From Cryptomeria japonica (lineage: Eukaryota > Streptophyta > Pinopsida > Cupressales > Cupressaceae), in assembly GCF_030272615.1 (NCBI RefSeq), contig NC_081406.1, forward strand, positions 165,149,521 to 165,213,520: a DNA stretch of 64,000 bases, read 5' to 3'. A program made the translations under genes and the position numbers. Of this stretch, positions 34,616 to 47,062 are shown in pieces. Positions within the stretch are counted from its first letter, which is position 1, and each line of letters begins with the position of its first letter. Below the pieces are notes generated by a model that made no database searches, was not told the DNA's origin, and worked only from the letters and a program-made list of their open reading frames with translations.

Positions 34616-37140
34616 ATCTTCCCTTTGTCATTTGTCACAACACTTTTACCACTAGACTAACACCTATCTCTTTCTCCTCCTTACTGTATCTCTCTCCCTA
34701 TTTCACATCAAGAACAAAGGGTGCAAAATGACAGTTAACTCTCTCCACAACAATAAAAATAACTCTTTGATAACTACAAATAGGAAACCACAACTTACAC
34801 TACTCCCCTTAGAGCAACTGCCACATTAATCTAGGAGCCAAAATATAATGTTTAAAACTCCTCCCAATCAGATAACATTGAACACCAAATAACATAACTT
34901 TACTTATCAATCAAACCAACACTTAAATATGAACTAGAACACTACAAATCATATGAACATTTCCTCCATGGTGTAGCACTTGAATCGACACAATGGAGAA
35001 ATGTAGAGAATTCTCTAAACTATTCTTGACAAACAACCTCACTATCAGCAAATCACAACGACCAACTATATCATCTGAGCAACTGAAGATATTGTTGGCA
35101 TTTTAGTAGAAAGAAATATTGTTGATATTCATTAAGGATATTGAGAAGGTTGTTGAAGATTATTTGATATAACTGAAAAAGGATGATAACTATCTGTATA
35201 ACATTATTTTGTCATTGATGTCAAGAAATTGATTTTTTGATTCAGTATGATGTTGCCATATCTTGAGAAGATTGATTTGAAGAGAATTAAGATGTCAGTA
35301 AAAGACACAAAAAGAATGTGATGAATAAGGGGAGTAATTAGTTATTCAATGGGCAACTATTACCGAGTTAGACAATGATGAGATCATGATGTTTAGATTG
35401 TTTTGATATCCTACATATGTTGTTGATTGTAAGGTTAATACTATACTATGTCACCAAGCAAAGAACCTAGTCGGTAAACCCTAAGGTTATCGATATCGGT
35501 TAATGAAGGCAGAATGTCTACCGAGTGAAGTTTAGTATTTATCGAGTTGCAACCGAGTTATGATAGATCACATTGGATGAAAACAAGCATTATTTAATGA
35601 AGGACAATGATGAGCTGGAGATGTATAAATGATTGGTATGCTGCACATGAAGTTTGTTAGGGATCTATGGCAATGGAAGATTGGCAGGAAGATCTACAAC
35701 TCATATTGAACCGCAATAACCTTGTGCAAGTTCCAAGAAAGGAATGCAAGTCCCTAGGCGAGGTAAAATGTTTTCAGATCGAAAGATGCATTGATCCTAG
35801 TCAAGATTGAAGATCTGATGGCTAAGATTGATCATGGGAAATGTGATCAAGGAGATTAAGTGGTTAGCAATTGTTTATAAATAAGGAATTGTTGATGAAA
35901 AATGTAAGCGGGCAAGTGTAAGAAAAAGGATGCTACATAGTGATTACCGAGCACAGAAGCTTGAAGACCTGTTTGAATAATAGAGTAGAGAGCCCAGCAG
36001 AGGGACAAGATAAGACCTATGACAAGATTGTTTTGAGAAAATAAGAATCTGCTTTAGCATTTTAGATGTGAAGTTGCAGATATATTTTTATTACTGTTAT
36101 TTTGTAAGTGACGGGAAATCTCTTAACCGAGTGGACCTAACAGTCTTATTTGTAAACCCTTTAGCAAGGTAACATTCTAAATGAGTTTTTGAAATCCTTT
36201 GACGAGGTCACTTCTAACAAAGTGAAGATCCTAACAGATCTGAGGGAAATCCCTTAACCGGGTCACATCTAGCAATGTGTTTGTAATCTTTAACAGGATT
36301 TGCTTTTAACCGAGCATACTCTAGAAGAGTATATTTCTTAGTGGGTCCAAAATCCCAAAGTGGTTTTTCCCTATTTGGGTTTCCACATTAAATCTAGTGT
36401 TATATGTGTTATGATGATTATGTGTTTATGAGTTAGCATGTTTAGCAGTTTTCGGTTATATTGCTGAAGTATAAGTTACCGAGGTTGAATCTGTTGATTT
36501 TATGGAAGATTAAGTTTGTATGATTCACCCCCCCCTCTCATCTTGTTAGCTATAGGCATCAGTACTTTACATTTAGTATCAAAACTTATAGATATAAAAA
36601 CATGATAGTACATCCATCAAATGTAGATATTATATCCAAAATTGCAAGCCATCATCATCAAGAACTAGAGGAACATAGAGAATTCTTCCATTAGGGTATT
36701 AATTACTCTTTCTTACATATAGTAACTTCCACTACTGTAGCCTTCTAGAAACACTCAAAACTCACTCAACATGAGCACCAGACAACATGACAACATCTTA
36801 TCACTCATTTTTGGACCATATACAACATTTGAAGAGCTAAACAAGTTTGATATCAATGACAAAAAAAGAACACAATTCAAGTTTCCAACAATCTCACCCT
36901 TTGTCATTGATGGCAACACTTTTACCACCAAACTCACAACTATCTCTTTCTCCTCCTTATTGTATCTCTCTCCCCCTTTGACATCAAGGACAAAAGGTGC
37001 AAAACTATAATTAACTCCCTCCACAATAATAGAACTAACTCTTTGATAACTGCAACCAAGAAACCACAACCTACACTTCTCCCCCTAAGAGTAGCAACCA
37101 CATCAATCTAGCAGCCAAAAGATAATCTTTAAAACTCCCC
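34085..37140 (-). repeat. Tandem duplication of a copia LTR/internal junction segment
   Basis: The segment 34085-34865 (LTR part, purine tract, 250 bp of internal sequence) is repeated at 34866-37140, the second copy being interrupted by the LTR insertion at 35093-36590. Both copies contain CCTCCATGCTTTAACAC or CCTCCATGGTGTAGCAC and AGCCATCATCATCAAGAAC. The LTR start in the second copy is at 36890 (minus). The junction at 34865 joins internal sequence to LTR sequence. Confidence 0.7.
35093..36590 (+). mobile_element. Inserted copia LTR followed by a PBS-like 19-mer
   Basis: The LTR starts TGTTGGCATTTTAG at 35093 and ends ...CAGTACTTTACA at 36571 (1479 bp). The next 19 bases, TTTAGTATCAAAACTTATA, resemble a tRNA-Met PBS with three G-to-A changes. 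GATAT occurs on both sides (35088-35092 and 36591-36595). If this is the target duplication, the insertion is one LTR plus its PBS, not an ordinary solo LTR. The duplication is short and in AT-rich DNA. Confidence 0.55.
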
Positions 37141-37189
37141 CTAGAAATATGCACCACAACTATACATCTAGTTTATACGAGGGGCAATC
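36891..37189 (-). mobile_element. 3' end of the minus-strand copia internal region
   Basis: This is non-coding and, on minus, rich in GGGGGAG tracts. It ends with GACAAAGGGTGAGAT directly before the LTR start at 36890. The upstream continuation resumes at 44841, the intervening DNA being the plus-strand element at 37190-44840. Confidence 0.55.
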
Positions 37190-38182
37190 TGTTGGAAATT
37201 GACACTCATCCGGTAAGGTCTAATGATATTTTGGGTTGTCATTGATGACAACTCATCTCCAGGTGTAGATATTCTCTATTGGGATTCATTGATTTATCAT
37301 TTATCTTTAATTGGGTCAATTGATATTCATCACACTCAACCAGTATTGACTTTGTTTTACAACCAGTTAAGTCCTAATCCCGGTAACATGTATCTGGCAC
37401 TCGGTTAAGGATAGGACTCGACTAAGACACCTTGTGGCCCCGATAATTTATTTCAAGGAATTTTTGGTAACGTGTGAAGGCCGACATGATCATCAAGATT
37501 ATGTATGAAATACCTTGTGATTTGGTAGCCAATAGAATTATATTCTTCATTGAAATCGACATGGTCAAAAGTTAGAAGGGTATTTAATGAGGTCCTTTCA
37601 GCGATGGATATAATAAGATATAGGATGTGATTTTGATTGTGAATCTTTCAAAAATTGATGGTATTCTTTTTGGTCAGTGAAAGGGATCTTTTGTGTGAAG
37701 TTTCACGTGCACAGTCTAAACCGGTAGCAGAACATGGCAGAACAAAGCATCAACAAACCGGTACATAGTGAGGGTTAACGGAGTTGAAACCGGAACTTAT
37801 CCAACATGGTTAGATGTATCTTATGAGTTCATTTTTACTTGTAATCACTTTGCGATACTATGTAAGTCAGTGAGATTTATATTTGAGCAATGAGCTCTAG
37901 GCTGTTGACTTGATTGCATGTGCAATCCCCTCAATGCAATATTTGTATACCTTGATCAAGTATATAGATATTGTGGGTATCAACCCCATCGTGGTTTTTC
38001 CCTTTGCAGGGTTTTCCACGTATAAATATTGGTGTTATGGTGTTACTTCTTTATGTGTTATTTGGTTTATGCACTTTAACTTTAGTTATTGTTAATTGGT
38101 TCAAAAGCAATAAGTTCAAAATTAATAGTATCAGTAGAACAATGATTTACCCTCCCCCTCTCAATGTTCTTGGATTCCAACA
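37190..38182 (+). repeat. 5' LTR of the accessory-ORF element
   Basis: 993 bp, TGTTGGAAATTGACAC...GGATTCCAACA. A C-rich stretch (CCTCCCCCTCTC) lies just before the end. Confidence 0.8.
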
Positions 38183-38184
38183 AA

Positions 38185-38196
38185 TGGTATCAGAGC
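38185..38196 (+). promoter_or_regulatory. Primer-binding site, tRNA-Met type
   Basis: TGGTATCAGAGC two bases after the LTR end, the plant copia primer site complementary to the 3' end of initiator tRNA-Met. Confidence 0.85.
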
Positions 38197-38250
38197 TAGT
38201 TCCTCAGAATAAGTTTAACCACTTGAGGAAAATCCGAAATTTGGAATCAA

Positions 38251-39360
38251 TGGAAACTGGTTTGCAGCAAGAACTTCAACTTGCTCTTAAGGATATGGAT
38301 AATGAGTAGATGGAAAACAATAAACTAAAGAATGAACTAATGCAAGCCAAGGATGACATCATTTTATTGCAAGGAAAGCTTTCAGTTGTTCAAGCTAAGA
38401 GTAAGGAACTCTGTGATCAATTGCAAAATTAGAACAGTGATGAGGAAGATTCTATGAAGGATCAATGTCAGAAACTCACTCAGGAACACACTCTCTTGAA
38501 GAATGAGATGCAAGCCCTAACCATGCGAATGTGCAAGGAGATTGAAGACAAAAAGAAGAATGAAGAAAACCTAGCTCAAGCATTTAAGGATAGATATGAT
38601 GAATGCAATAGATTGACACATGAGAATGACATGTTGAAAATCAAGTTGATCCAGGCCCAGAATAATGAACAAGAACTTGAGAGGCAGATTATAATCATGA
38701 GAGATGACTTAGTCACTACAAATGAGTACAAGGACAAATTCAAAGCCAACTCTGCCAAACTTGATGAACTATTGAAGAGTCAGAGAAATGATAATGACAA
38801 GAGAGGCCTTGGTTATGAAGAAGAAGAAAGCTCTGACACTGCACAACAAGATCAATCATCTAGTCAAAAGCAGAATCATGCCAACAATTGGAACTAGGAA
38901 TCACTGGTAAGACAACCTAATGCTCACAAATTCAATGGTACATGCTTTGTTTGTAATAAATATGGTCATATAGCAAGTCAATGCAGATATAGGAATAATC
39001 AGAACATTGCATCATTCACCGGTCTTGGAAATGTAAGATGTCATGCATGTAGCAGATTTGGACATATGGCTAACCAATGTAGATCAAAAGGAAATCAAGG
39101 AAATCAAGGGTTTAACAAAGTAATTCAGAAGAACATTATTGTCTTTTATGCATGCAACAAGATTGGAAATATTGCTAAATATTGTAGAAGTAAGAACCTA
39201 TCAGTAACTAATAGAAATGCAGATGAGAAAGGAAAGGCAAAGGTGGAATACATCAGAAAACAACATGAGAAAATATGGGTAAGGAGATTAGATACACCAC
39301 TGATAGAACACCTGGTAGAGGCATTAGGTTCTGCACCGGAAGCAAAAACAACTGGTAACT
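38251..39360 (+). pseudogene. Gag-like ORF: coiled coil plus three CCHC-like knuckles
   Basis: A single frame from the ATG at 38251 to TAA at 39360 carries in-frame TAG stops at about 38307, 38431 and 38895. The first 200 codons form a heptad-rich, charged coiled coil (QELQLALKDM, TLLKNEMQALTMRMCKEIED). Three Cys-knuckles follow: CFVCNKYGHIASQC (about 38943), CHACSRFGHMANQC (about 39042) and a decayed CNKIGNIAKYC (about 39150). The usual N-terminal gag domain of plant copia elements is not seen between the PBS and the coiled coil, so it is truncated or much shortened. The proposed role is packaging RNA in a virus-like particle. Confidence 0.65.
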
Positions 39361-39750
39361 AAGGTACTCTTCCTTAGGGGTAGGCAAATCATTGAAGATC
39401 ATGCAAATACCCCAGATTAGATCTGTAGTCAGAGAATTTTGATTATGAATGGGTACTCAGGCAATTTCAAGTGTTTATTAGAACCTAATCGTAGACTATG
39501 TTACTTGGACATACTTATCGACACCATTTATGATAATGGAAAATTAGGGTTAACGATGATAAAAGGGGAAAAGTTAAGTTATTTTCTTCACACAACGATC
39601 GAGCATTCAGAAGAGAAATTTCTAGAACATTCAAGTGTCCAAGGTGATTTGTTCAAGAATTTTCTCTGGAAATAAATTTCATCTTCCACTAGTATCTTGG
39701 GGTATTTACCGCTAGCACAAACCCTAGTTTTGACACTTCTTTGATAGATC

Positions 39751-42700
39751 ATGGCTTCTTCATCCAATGTCGATACTCCTTTGGTGGTGGAAATCAAGAA
39801 CCGCCCCTATCATGAATTCAAGAGGCACCCCTTCAAATCCCTTTTGGATAAACCACTAGGAGCATTATTGAGTGTCTGCCATGGTGTTCTTCACACTGAA
39901 GACATTAGGGCATACATTCACTGCAACATTGAGGAACTTAAAGGATATGAATTATCTTGTGTTTTCACTGAGAATCTCATTTCAGACAACCAACTGAAAC
40001 TAGAATTTGCCCACTTGCAAAGGAAGGGTTTCACCCAATTCATGGATTTTCCCACATTCGATGATACATAATGGGTCCGTTACATACTAAGCCACATTCA
40101 TGGTCAATTTATCTGGTTGGACCGACTCTACAAGATCACTGAGGAAGTGATCAAGAACATCACCTTCTTGCACAAGATTGGAGGTCTACCCGACCCTAGG
40201 TGCAAGCTCTCCAACACCGAACTTTGCAAACTCACTAATGCCACTTTCAATGGTCATTCGAGGAGAGTTGATGATGTAAAGGAAATTGTGTGAAATTTGC
40301 TGCAATGATAATTGGATACAAAGTTTACCAATCAAACCGACTGAACTCTATCTTCGGTAACAATATTTTGATTGCTCATCAAATGATGAAGGAAGATGCA
40401 CACTATGATCTCTACAGTGTGATGTTGAAGGAGTTGATGTCAAACCTTCAGAAGATCAAACAAGACAAGAAAAACACCTTCTGATATGGTTCTTTTTTTA
40501 TTTGCCTAGCATTCTACTTTTTGGGTACTGTTCCCAGTTATGGGAAGATACAATGGGCTTTTGATCGACTGCTAGCCACCTAGATAGCCCAAATTTTGGA
40601 TAGAAAAGGAGATAAATAGAAAAAGGAAAATTTATGGGCATTTTTAAAAACTTTTCAGGAGGAAATGAAGAATAGGGCTAGGATTCCCAAATATATACTA
40701 GAAAAATATAAAGATACAATATGTTTTATGGTAAATAAGGATGAATGTATGATGGAAGTAGTCCATCCTAGAATAGTCTGGATTATGCCTATGGGTTATG
40801 AGGTGGACAAGGCCACACTGGATTCTTATGCACAACATCTACTACAAGCACCAGTTGATGAGAAAGAAGAGAAATTTGGCACAACCAAGGAAAAAGGACT
40901 AAAAGTTCACCAAGAACAAGTTGCACCGACCATCAGAAGAAAAAATGATTAAGATTGCAACTGAGACCTTAATAAGTGAAGGCTATGATAGGAAAAAAAT
41001 AGAAAAAAAAAGTTAAAATTCTTGTAGCCCAAAGGAAAGAAGAAATGAAATAGAATAGGAAGGAAGAGAGGGAAGCCAAAAAGGAAGCTCGGGCAACTCC
41101 CAATGTGTTCCTGGTATCTACTGAGACTTCCAAGCAATTAGAAGCATCATCAGCTGAGCTTGTCAGTTTTAAGCCAGCCGAGCCAGTAAAGAGAAAATAG
41201 AAGGCAACCGAACAATATATGACATTTTCTTTGGAGGAGATCAAGTCAGATGAAGAAATAAAGGTTACTCCAAAGAAGAATGGCATTTTTGCAAGGGTAG
41301 TGAGGGAGAAGAAGGAAGAACAGAAGAAAAAACCAACTAAGGAGCCTCCTCGGAAACCTAAAATTACCACTATACATAAACGCAAGCCAAAGTCTGATGA
41401 GAAGTCTAAACCAGATGCCAAAAGAAAAACCGGTAATAAGAAATTAGATGCTCAAGATATTATTGATTAGATAATTAATGATGGTAATTTGGACAATGTT
41501 TCTACATTATTTGATGAATTTTATGAGAAGGATAAAAAGAAGATTGAGGAAGCTATTCTTTTATATCTTGATTATTTCAGTAGAGTATTAATTGATTTAG
41601 AGAAAATTTTGCCTAATGAATTGTATGATAATCTAGAAGTCAGAAAATTACATGCACAAAATCTGGATTGATAGAAGAAAGAAACCAAATTAGTCAATCT
41701 TTGCCCATCAATAACTCTGGCAAAGATTACTGATTTGATTAATAAAACTGGTTCATCCGAATTCAATCCAAAGTACATAATAAATAATTTAATGTTAGAA
41801 AGATTTAAAGAAATTAGGAAGGAGACCATAGATATTTGGGTCAGAATTCTTTTGAATTTAGGTTATGAGTTGAGCCCCAGTTTTGTTCAATCACAAAATA
41901 TATAGTTACCAGGGGACAAGAAACTGACAGAATTAGAGGAACAAAATGTAAATACAAATCAACTAGCTAGCACTCCACCGACTACTACTATACTGACTAG
42001 TGAGTCAAATTTTGTAGCAGAGGATAACCTGATAGATAATGTTGAGAAAGAAAAGGATACAGAGGCAGATATAGATAAGGATACTAACAATAAAATTGCT
42101 AAGGATGTACAAGATCAGGATAAGGTACCAAGTGGCGAAGCCACAAGTGCACAACAAATAAAGGATTCAATGGATACAGTAAATAAATCTTCGACAGACA
42201 AGGGAAAGGAAACTATGACAGATCTTTCTACTGGCATGGCAATTGACACTACATCCATAGCTAAAGAAAATGTGTTACAACTTTCTATCAGTTTTGACAA
42301 GCCTTATCATAAGATGTCTCTCGCAAAGAAAATTTTAGCGGAAACAACACTCTAGGCTTAAGCAACTCAAGAGTTGGCCCAGGAGGAATCAAAAGACAAA
42401 GAGTTGATTAAAAACACTCTTGAAGTTTTTCACCAATTGGTACCTAATTTCCAAGCTTAGGAGAGTGCAAGCTCATCTAGTAAACTGTAGGAGTTAATTG
42501 ATTTCATTCCTAAGCACTATGATTATTTGCTCAAAATGTCAATAATTGAGGCTAAGGACAAATTTGTTGAAGCTTGGAAACAAACATTCTTACAAATTAT
42601 TGCATCTAAAAAGGGTAAAGTTTATAAGACTTGTCTAGATTTTTCTAAGCTCACAGCTCCCATAGACAAGCAACTTTCAAAGTGTAGGAATAATTTGATT

Positions 42701-43051
42701 CAAATTTCTAATTCTTATAACCCAACAGCTAACCTTACAAGTTCTTTGGATGGTCCAATTTTGGTAATCATGGATTAAATTTTAAAATTAGAGAAGGAAA
42801 GGCACAACACAATTAAGTGAGCAACTGAGATCTGAAATCTCATAGGTCCTCGGTTGGATAATTTGTTATTTCATAAGATTAAATGTATGAATTACATGCA
42901 GAAGGGGGATCCCACCGTACCTGAAGAAATTAAATATTATGCCAGTCTCTTGAGTGGATTCACCTCCATTATTGACTCTCTTAAGAAAGGTTGGGACTTG
43001 TACTTTTCATTTTTGAAGTCTATGTATGCTGATATTTTGAAACTTGTATAG
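39751..43051 (+). pseudogene. Long accessory ORF of unknown function (about 1100 codons)
   Basis: The ATG at 39751 begins MASSSNVDTPLVV. Frame 1 runs to about 40280, frame 3 over 40290-40952 and frame 2 from about 40940 to 43051, so two frameshifts and a dozen stops break it. The N-terminal third is globular (HGQFIWLDRLYKITEEV, GLPDPRCKLSNTELCKLT). The middle is Lys/Glu-rich and probably disordered (41220-41450). The C-terminal part is helical (SGFTSIIDSLKKGWDLYFSF). The copy at 54264-55870 is colinear over the last two thirds, which shows selection as protein before decay. I recognise no domain. It fills the place of pol between gag and the polypurine tract. Confidence 0.6.
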
Positions 43052-43275
43052 AACCAACATATGTATATAGCTATACAGAATTCTTTGTGGCCACCCCGCT
43101 TTGTCATTGATACCAAAGAGGGAGGAGTACAGTGAACAATGTATATATTGTTCAGGGGGAGTATATCAAATGATATCAGATGTATATAGAAGATTCATGT
43201 ATAGGTCGGGATATGTAGATTCAAAGGTAGATTCAGAGATGGCATCATTTTTCACATGAGTGTTGCCTTTAATAC

Positions 43276-43288
43276 CAAAGGGGGAGAT
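43276..43288 (+). promoter_or_regulatory. Polypurine tract of the accessory-ORF element
   Basis: CAAAGGGGGAGAT, immediately before the 3' LTR start TGTTGGCAATTGACAC. The tract is shared with the second family member at 54042-54054. Confidence 0.8.
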
Positions 43289-44840
43289 TGTTGGCAATTG
43301 ACACTCACCCAGTAAGGGCTAATGGCATTTTGGGTTGTCACTGATGGAAACTCATTTGTAACTATAGATATTCTCTATTGGGATTCATTGATTTATCATT
43401 TTTCTTTAATTAGGTCAACCGATATTTATCACACTCAACTGGTATTCACTTTGCTTCACAACTGATTAAGTCCTAATCCTGGTAACGTGTATCTGGAACC
43501 TAGTTAAGGATAGGACCCGACTAAGAGATCTTGTGGCCCCGATAATTTATTTCAAGGAATTTTGGGTAATGTTTGAAGGCCAACATGATCATCGGGATTA
43601 TGTATGAAATACCTTGTGATCCGAAAGTTGACAGGATTATATTCTTCATTGAAGCTGACATGGTGAAAAGTTAGAAGGGTATTTAATGAGATCCTTTCAA
43701 TGATGGATATAATAAGATATAGGATGTGATTTTGATTGAGAATCTTTTAGAAATCGATGGTATGCTTTTTGGTCAGTGAAAGGAAGCTTTTTTGTGCAAT
43801 TTCACGTGCTCTGTCTAAACCAGTAGTAGAACAGGGAAGGATAGAGTATCAGAAAACCGGTACACAGTGAGGGTTAACAAAGCTTAAACCAAAACTTATC
43901 CAACATGGTTAGATACATCTTATGAGTTTAAATTTACTTGTAATCACTTTGTAATACTATGTAAGTCAGTGAGACTTCTATTTGAGTAGTAAACTCTAGG
44001 TTGTTGGCCTGATTGCATGTGCAATCCCCTCATTGTAATATTTGTATATTCTACTTTGTCATATATAATGACATTGAATCATGCATCTTGTCATCCAAGA
44101 GACCGGTATGTCTCCTATTAAAAATGCATCACTACTTACAATTATTTTGTCATCAACACATCCATCCCAATCAACATCTGTGTATTATTTCAAAGTGAAA
44201 TCACCATTCTTCTTGTATCACAAACCAAAATCTAGACTCCCTTTCAAATATATAAATATCATTTACACTTCTTATTCATGTGATTTGTTTGGATTACCTT
44301 GATGCTTAGTGCACAAACAAGCAATATGCATAATATCTAGTCTCAAAGTAGTCAAATACAACAATCCTCCAATCTTATACCTATATTACTTCTGATCTAC
44401 TTTCAAAGATCCATTATCCTTACTTAAATTGCAACTAGTAGCCATAGGAGTTCCAATTGGTTTACAATTCTCCATAGCAAATTTATTGAACCTCCTTGAT
44501 ATAAGGAGTCTACGAAATGAAAATACCATCTTATGTCTATGCCACTTGAAGACCAATGAAATATGATCTCACGAATCATTGACATCTCAAATTATTTTTG
44601 TATTTCTTATTTAAAAATCTTACAAACACCATGATAGCCCCACCATGGTTTTTTCCTTTGCAAGGTTTTCCACGTATAAATATTGGTGTTATGGTGTTGC
44701 TTCTTTATGTGTTATTTGGTCTATGCACTTTAACTTTATTTACTATTAACCAATTCAAAAGCAATAAGTTCAAAATTAATAGCACCAGTAGAACATTGAT
44801 TCACCCCCCCATCCCCTCTTAGTGTTCTTTGATTCCAACA
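43289..44840 (+). repeat. 3' LTR of the accessory-ORF element, with templated insertion
   Basis: It aligns to the 5' LTR up to about 44044 and from about 44636 to the end. Between them about 33 bp of LTR are replaced by 591 bp copied from the neighbouring copia pol (source 45151-45740). Confidence 0.75.
44045..44635 (-). pseudogene. Duplicated copia RT/RNase H fragment inside the LTR
   Basis: This is near-identical and in the same orientation as 45151-45740, including the region encoding ENCKPIGIPMATSCKL on minus. It lies 516 bp from its source. Both ends fall inside LTR sequence and there are no target duplications or element ends, so it was copied by repair, not by transposition. Confidence 0.75.
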
Positions 44841-46260
44841 TAATCACCCCTAACTTCTTCCTAAGATACTCAAAAGTATCTTTCGCTAGAGCCTTGGTAA
44901 AGATGTTCGCAATCTAAACCTTTATAGGCACACTCCAATTTGAATTCCTTATCTACAACCTTCTCTCTTAAGAAATGATATGGGACATAAATGTGATTAG
45001 GCCTTGAATGCTATACATGATTCTTTAAAAATATTAATTACACTTGTATTGTTACACATACTAGGAATTGATTCATCATACATCACCTTGATATTTCTAA
45101 GATTTTTCTTCATCCACATGATTTGATTGCAGTAAGATGTTGCTATAATATATTATACTTTGTCGTATATAATCACACTAAATCATGCATCTTGTCATCC
45201 AAGAGACTAGTATGTCTCCTATTAAAAATACATCACTACTTACACTTATTTTGTCATCAACACATCCATCCCAATCAACATATGCGTATTATTTCAAAGT
45301 GATATCATCATTCTTCTTGTATCACAAACCAAAATCTAGACTCCCTTTCAAATATATAAATATCATTTACACTTCTTATTCATGTGATTGTTTGGATTAC
45401 CTTGATGCTTAGTTCACAAACAAGCAACATGCATAATATCTAGTCTCAAAGTAGTCAAATACAACAATCCTCCAATCTTATACCTATATTGCTTCTGATC
45501 TACTTTCAAAGATCCATCATCCTTACTTAACTTGCAACTAGTAGCCATAGGAATTCCAATTGGTTTACAATTCTCCATAGAAAATTTATTGAACCTCCTT
45601 GATATAAGGAGTCTAATAAATGAAAATATCATCTTATGTCTATGCCACTTGAAGACCAGTGAAATATGATAACTCACAAATCATTGACATCTCAAATTCC
45701 TTTTGTATTACTTCTTTAAAAATCTTACAAACACCATGATCTCCTCCAAAAATAATATCATCGACATACAAAAAAAATAATAATAGTTTATCACCTTCAA
45801 CTTTAAAATAAAAATAACTATCTATTACAACTTTCTTGAAATTCTGCTACAATAAATACTTTTCCAACCTTGTGTACCATGCTCTAGGGGATTACTTGAG
45901 TGCATTGAGAGCTCTCTTGAGTCAACATACCATATCTAGATCTCTTTACAACTAAAACACATTTTTTTTTTAGATATACACCTCTTCTTCATGTTCTTCA
46001 TTCAAGAATGTTGACTTGACATCCATTTGATACACCTTAAAGTTCTCATATGTAGCACATGCAAGTAACATCCTTATAGCTTCCATCCTAGCTACTAGAG
46101 AAAAAGTCTTCTGAAATTCTATACCTTCAAGTTCTGAATACCCTTTATAAATCCATCTTACCTTTTTCCTCATGACTTTTCCATCTTTATTCGGCTTATT
46201 TTTGAATACCCACTTTGTTCCTACAAAATCCTTGTCCACAGGTCTAGTACCAAATCCCAT
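44841..46260 (-). pseudogene. Copia reverse transcriptase and RNase H remnant
   Basis: On minus, from high to low: the RT entry motif (DFVGTKWVFKNKPNKDGK and KVYQMDVKSTFLN at 46260-45970), the catalytic YVDDIIFG (YVDD codons 45768-45757), a thumb/connection part (NCKPIGIPMATSCKLSKDDG, 45580-45520) and an RNase H tail ending near TFEYLRKKLGV-like sequence (about 44890-44841). Stops and frameshifts are frequent. This belongs to Ty1/copia by domain order, with integrase upstream of RT. Confidence 0.8.
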
Positions 46261-46874
46261 GTATGATTATTTTCTATCCGATTCCATTTCTCTTCCATTG
46301 CTTTCATCTAATCTTCATCCTTGCTAGCTTTTGAAAAAGTTTTTGGCTAATCGTAAATTTTCTTGCTTACTAATCTTAAATGAGTCTTTTTCTTGCTTGA
46401 CCTCCTTTATCTTTGTCAACAATGATCTAATCTTCTAAAGGGTTCTTTTGCACATGCTTTGCAGGTGTCTTAGGTGCTTGTTCAAGTTCCTTCTCTTCTT
46501 TTTCTTTTGGAACTTCCTTCTCTTCTACATCAAGAGGAGCATCCTCTATCTCAACCTCAGGTTCAAGTGAAACATGCTTCTAATCCTCATTTACTTTGAC
46601 ATTCATACTTTACATAATCTTTTTTAGTCTTTTTTTGTAATATCAATGTGACTTTCTCTTTGTATAATGTTTCAATAGTATTTTTTTCATATAATCTTGC
46701 ATCAATTTTTCCCAAGTCTTCTTCATCTCTTCTTATGTAGCATTTACTTCCAAATATTCTGAAATACTTGATAGTAGGTGCTCTTCCATGTCATAGCTCA
46801 TAAGGTGTCCTTTTGTGATTCACTCTCACTTGTACCTTATTAAGACTATATACACAAACATGCACTTTTTCTTT
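46261..46874 (-). pseudogene. Copia integrase C-terminus and linker
   Basis: A decayed acidic linker between integrase and RT. On minus it is rich in Glu/Lys codons (46440-46600). No domain is intact. Confidence 0.5.
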
Positions 46875-47062
46875 CTAATACACATTAGGAAGGTTCATAA
46901 TTTTAAACATAGTTCTAGATAGTTCTACAACAATCATGTTCTTTCCTTCAATAATTCCATTTTGTTGAGGAGTCCTAGGTGCAAATAATTGGCTTCTAAT
47001 ATAATGTTCTCCACAAAATATATCAATCTTATTTGATGTAAACTCTCCTCCTCTATCAAACC
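46875..47062 (-). pseudogene. Copia integrase core, 3' half
   Basis: Encodes DRGGEFTSNKIDIFCGEH and APRTPQQNGIIEGKN, the second Asp and the Glu region of the DDE integrase core. The preceding codons are cut off at AAACC by the solo LTR and resume at 48741. Confidence 0.8.

Larger units (their letters stand above)
37190..44840 (+). mobile_element. Non-autonomous copia-like LTR element with long accessory ORF
   Basis: The 5' LTR is 37190-38182, the PBS 38185-38196, a gag-like ORF runs to 39360, an unrecognised accessory ORF covers 39751-43051, the polypurine tract CAAAGGGGGAGAT is at 43276-43288, and the 3' LTR is 43289-44840. No protease, integrase, reverse transcriptase or RNase H can be found, so it needs enzymes in trans. 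It lies inside the minus-strand copia element: CAATC precedes it and TAATC follows, one C/T apart. A second family member lies at 52882-55890 on minus. Confidence 0.75.
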
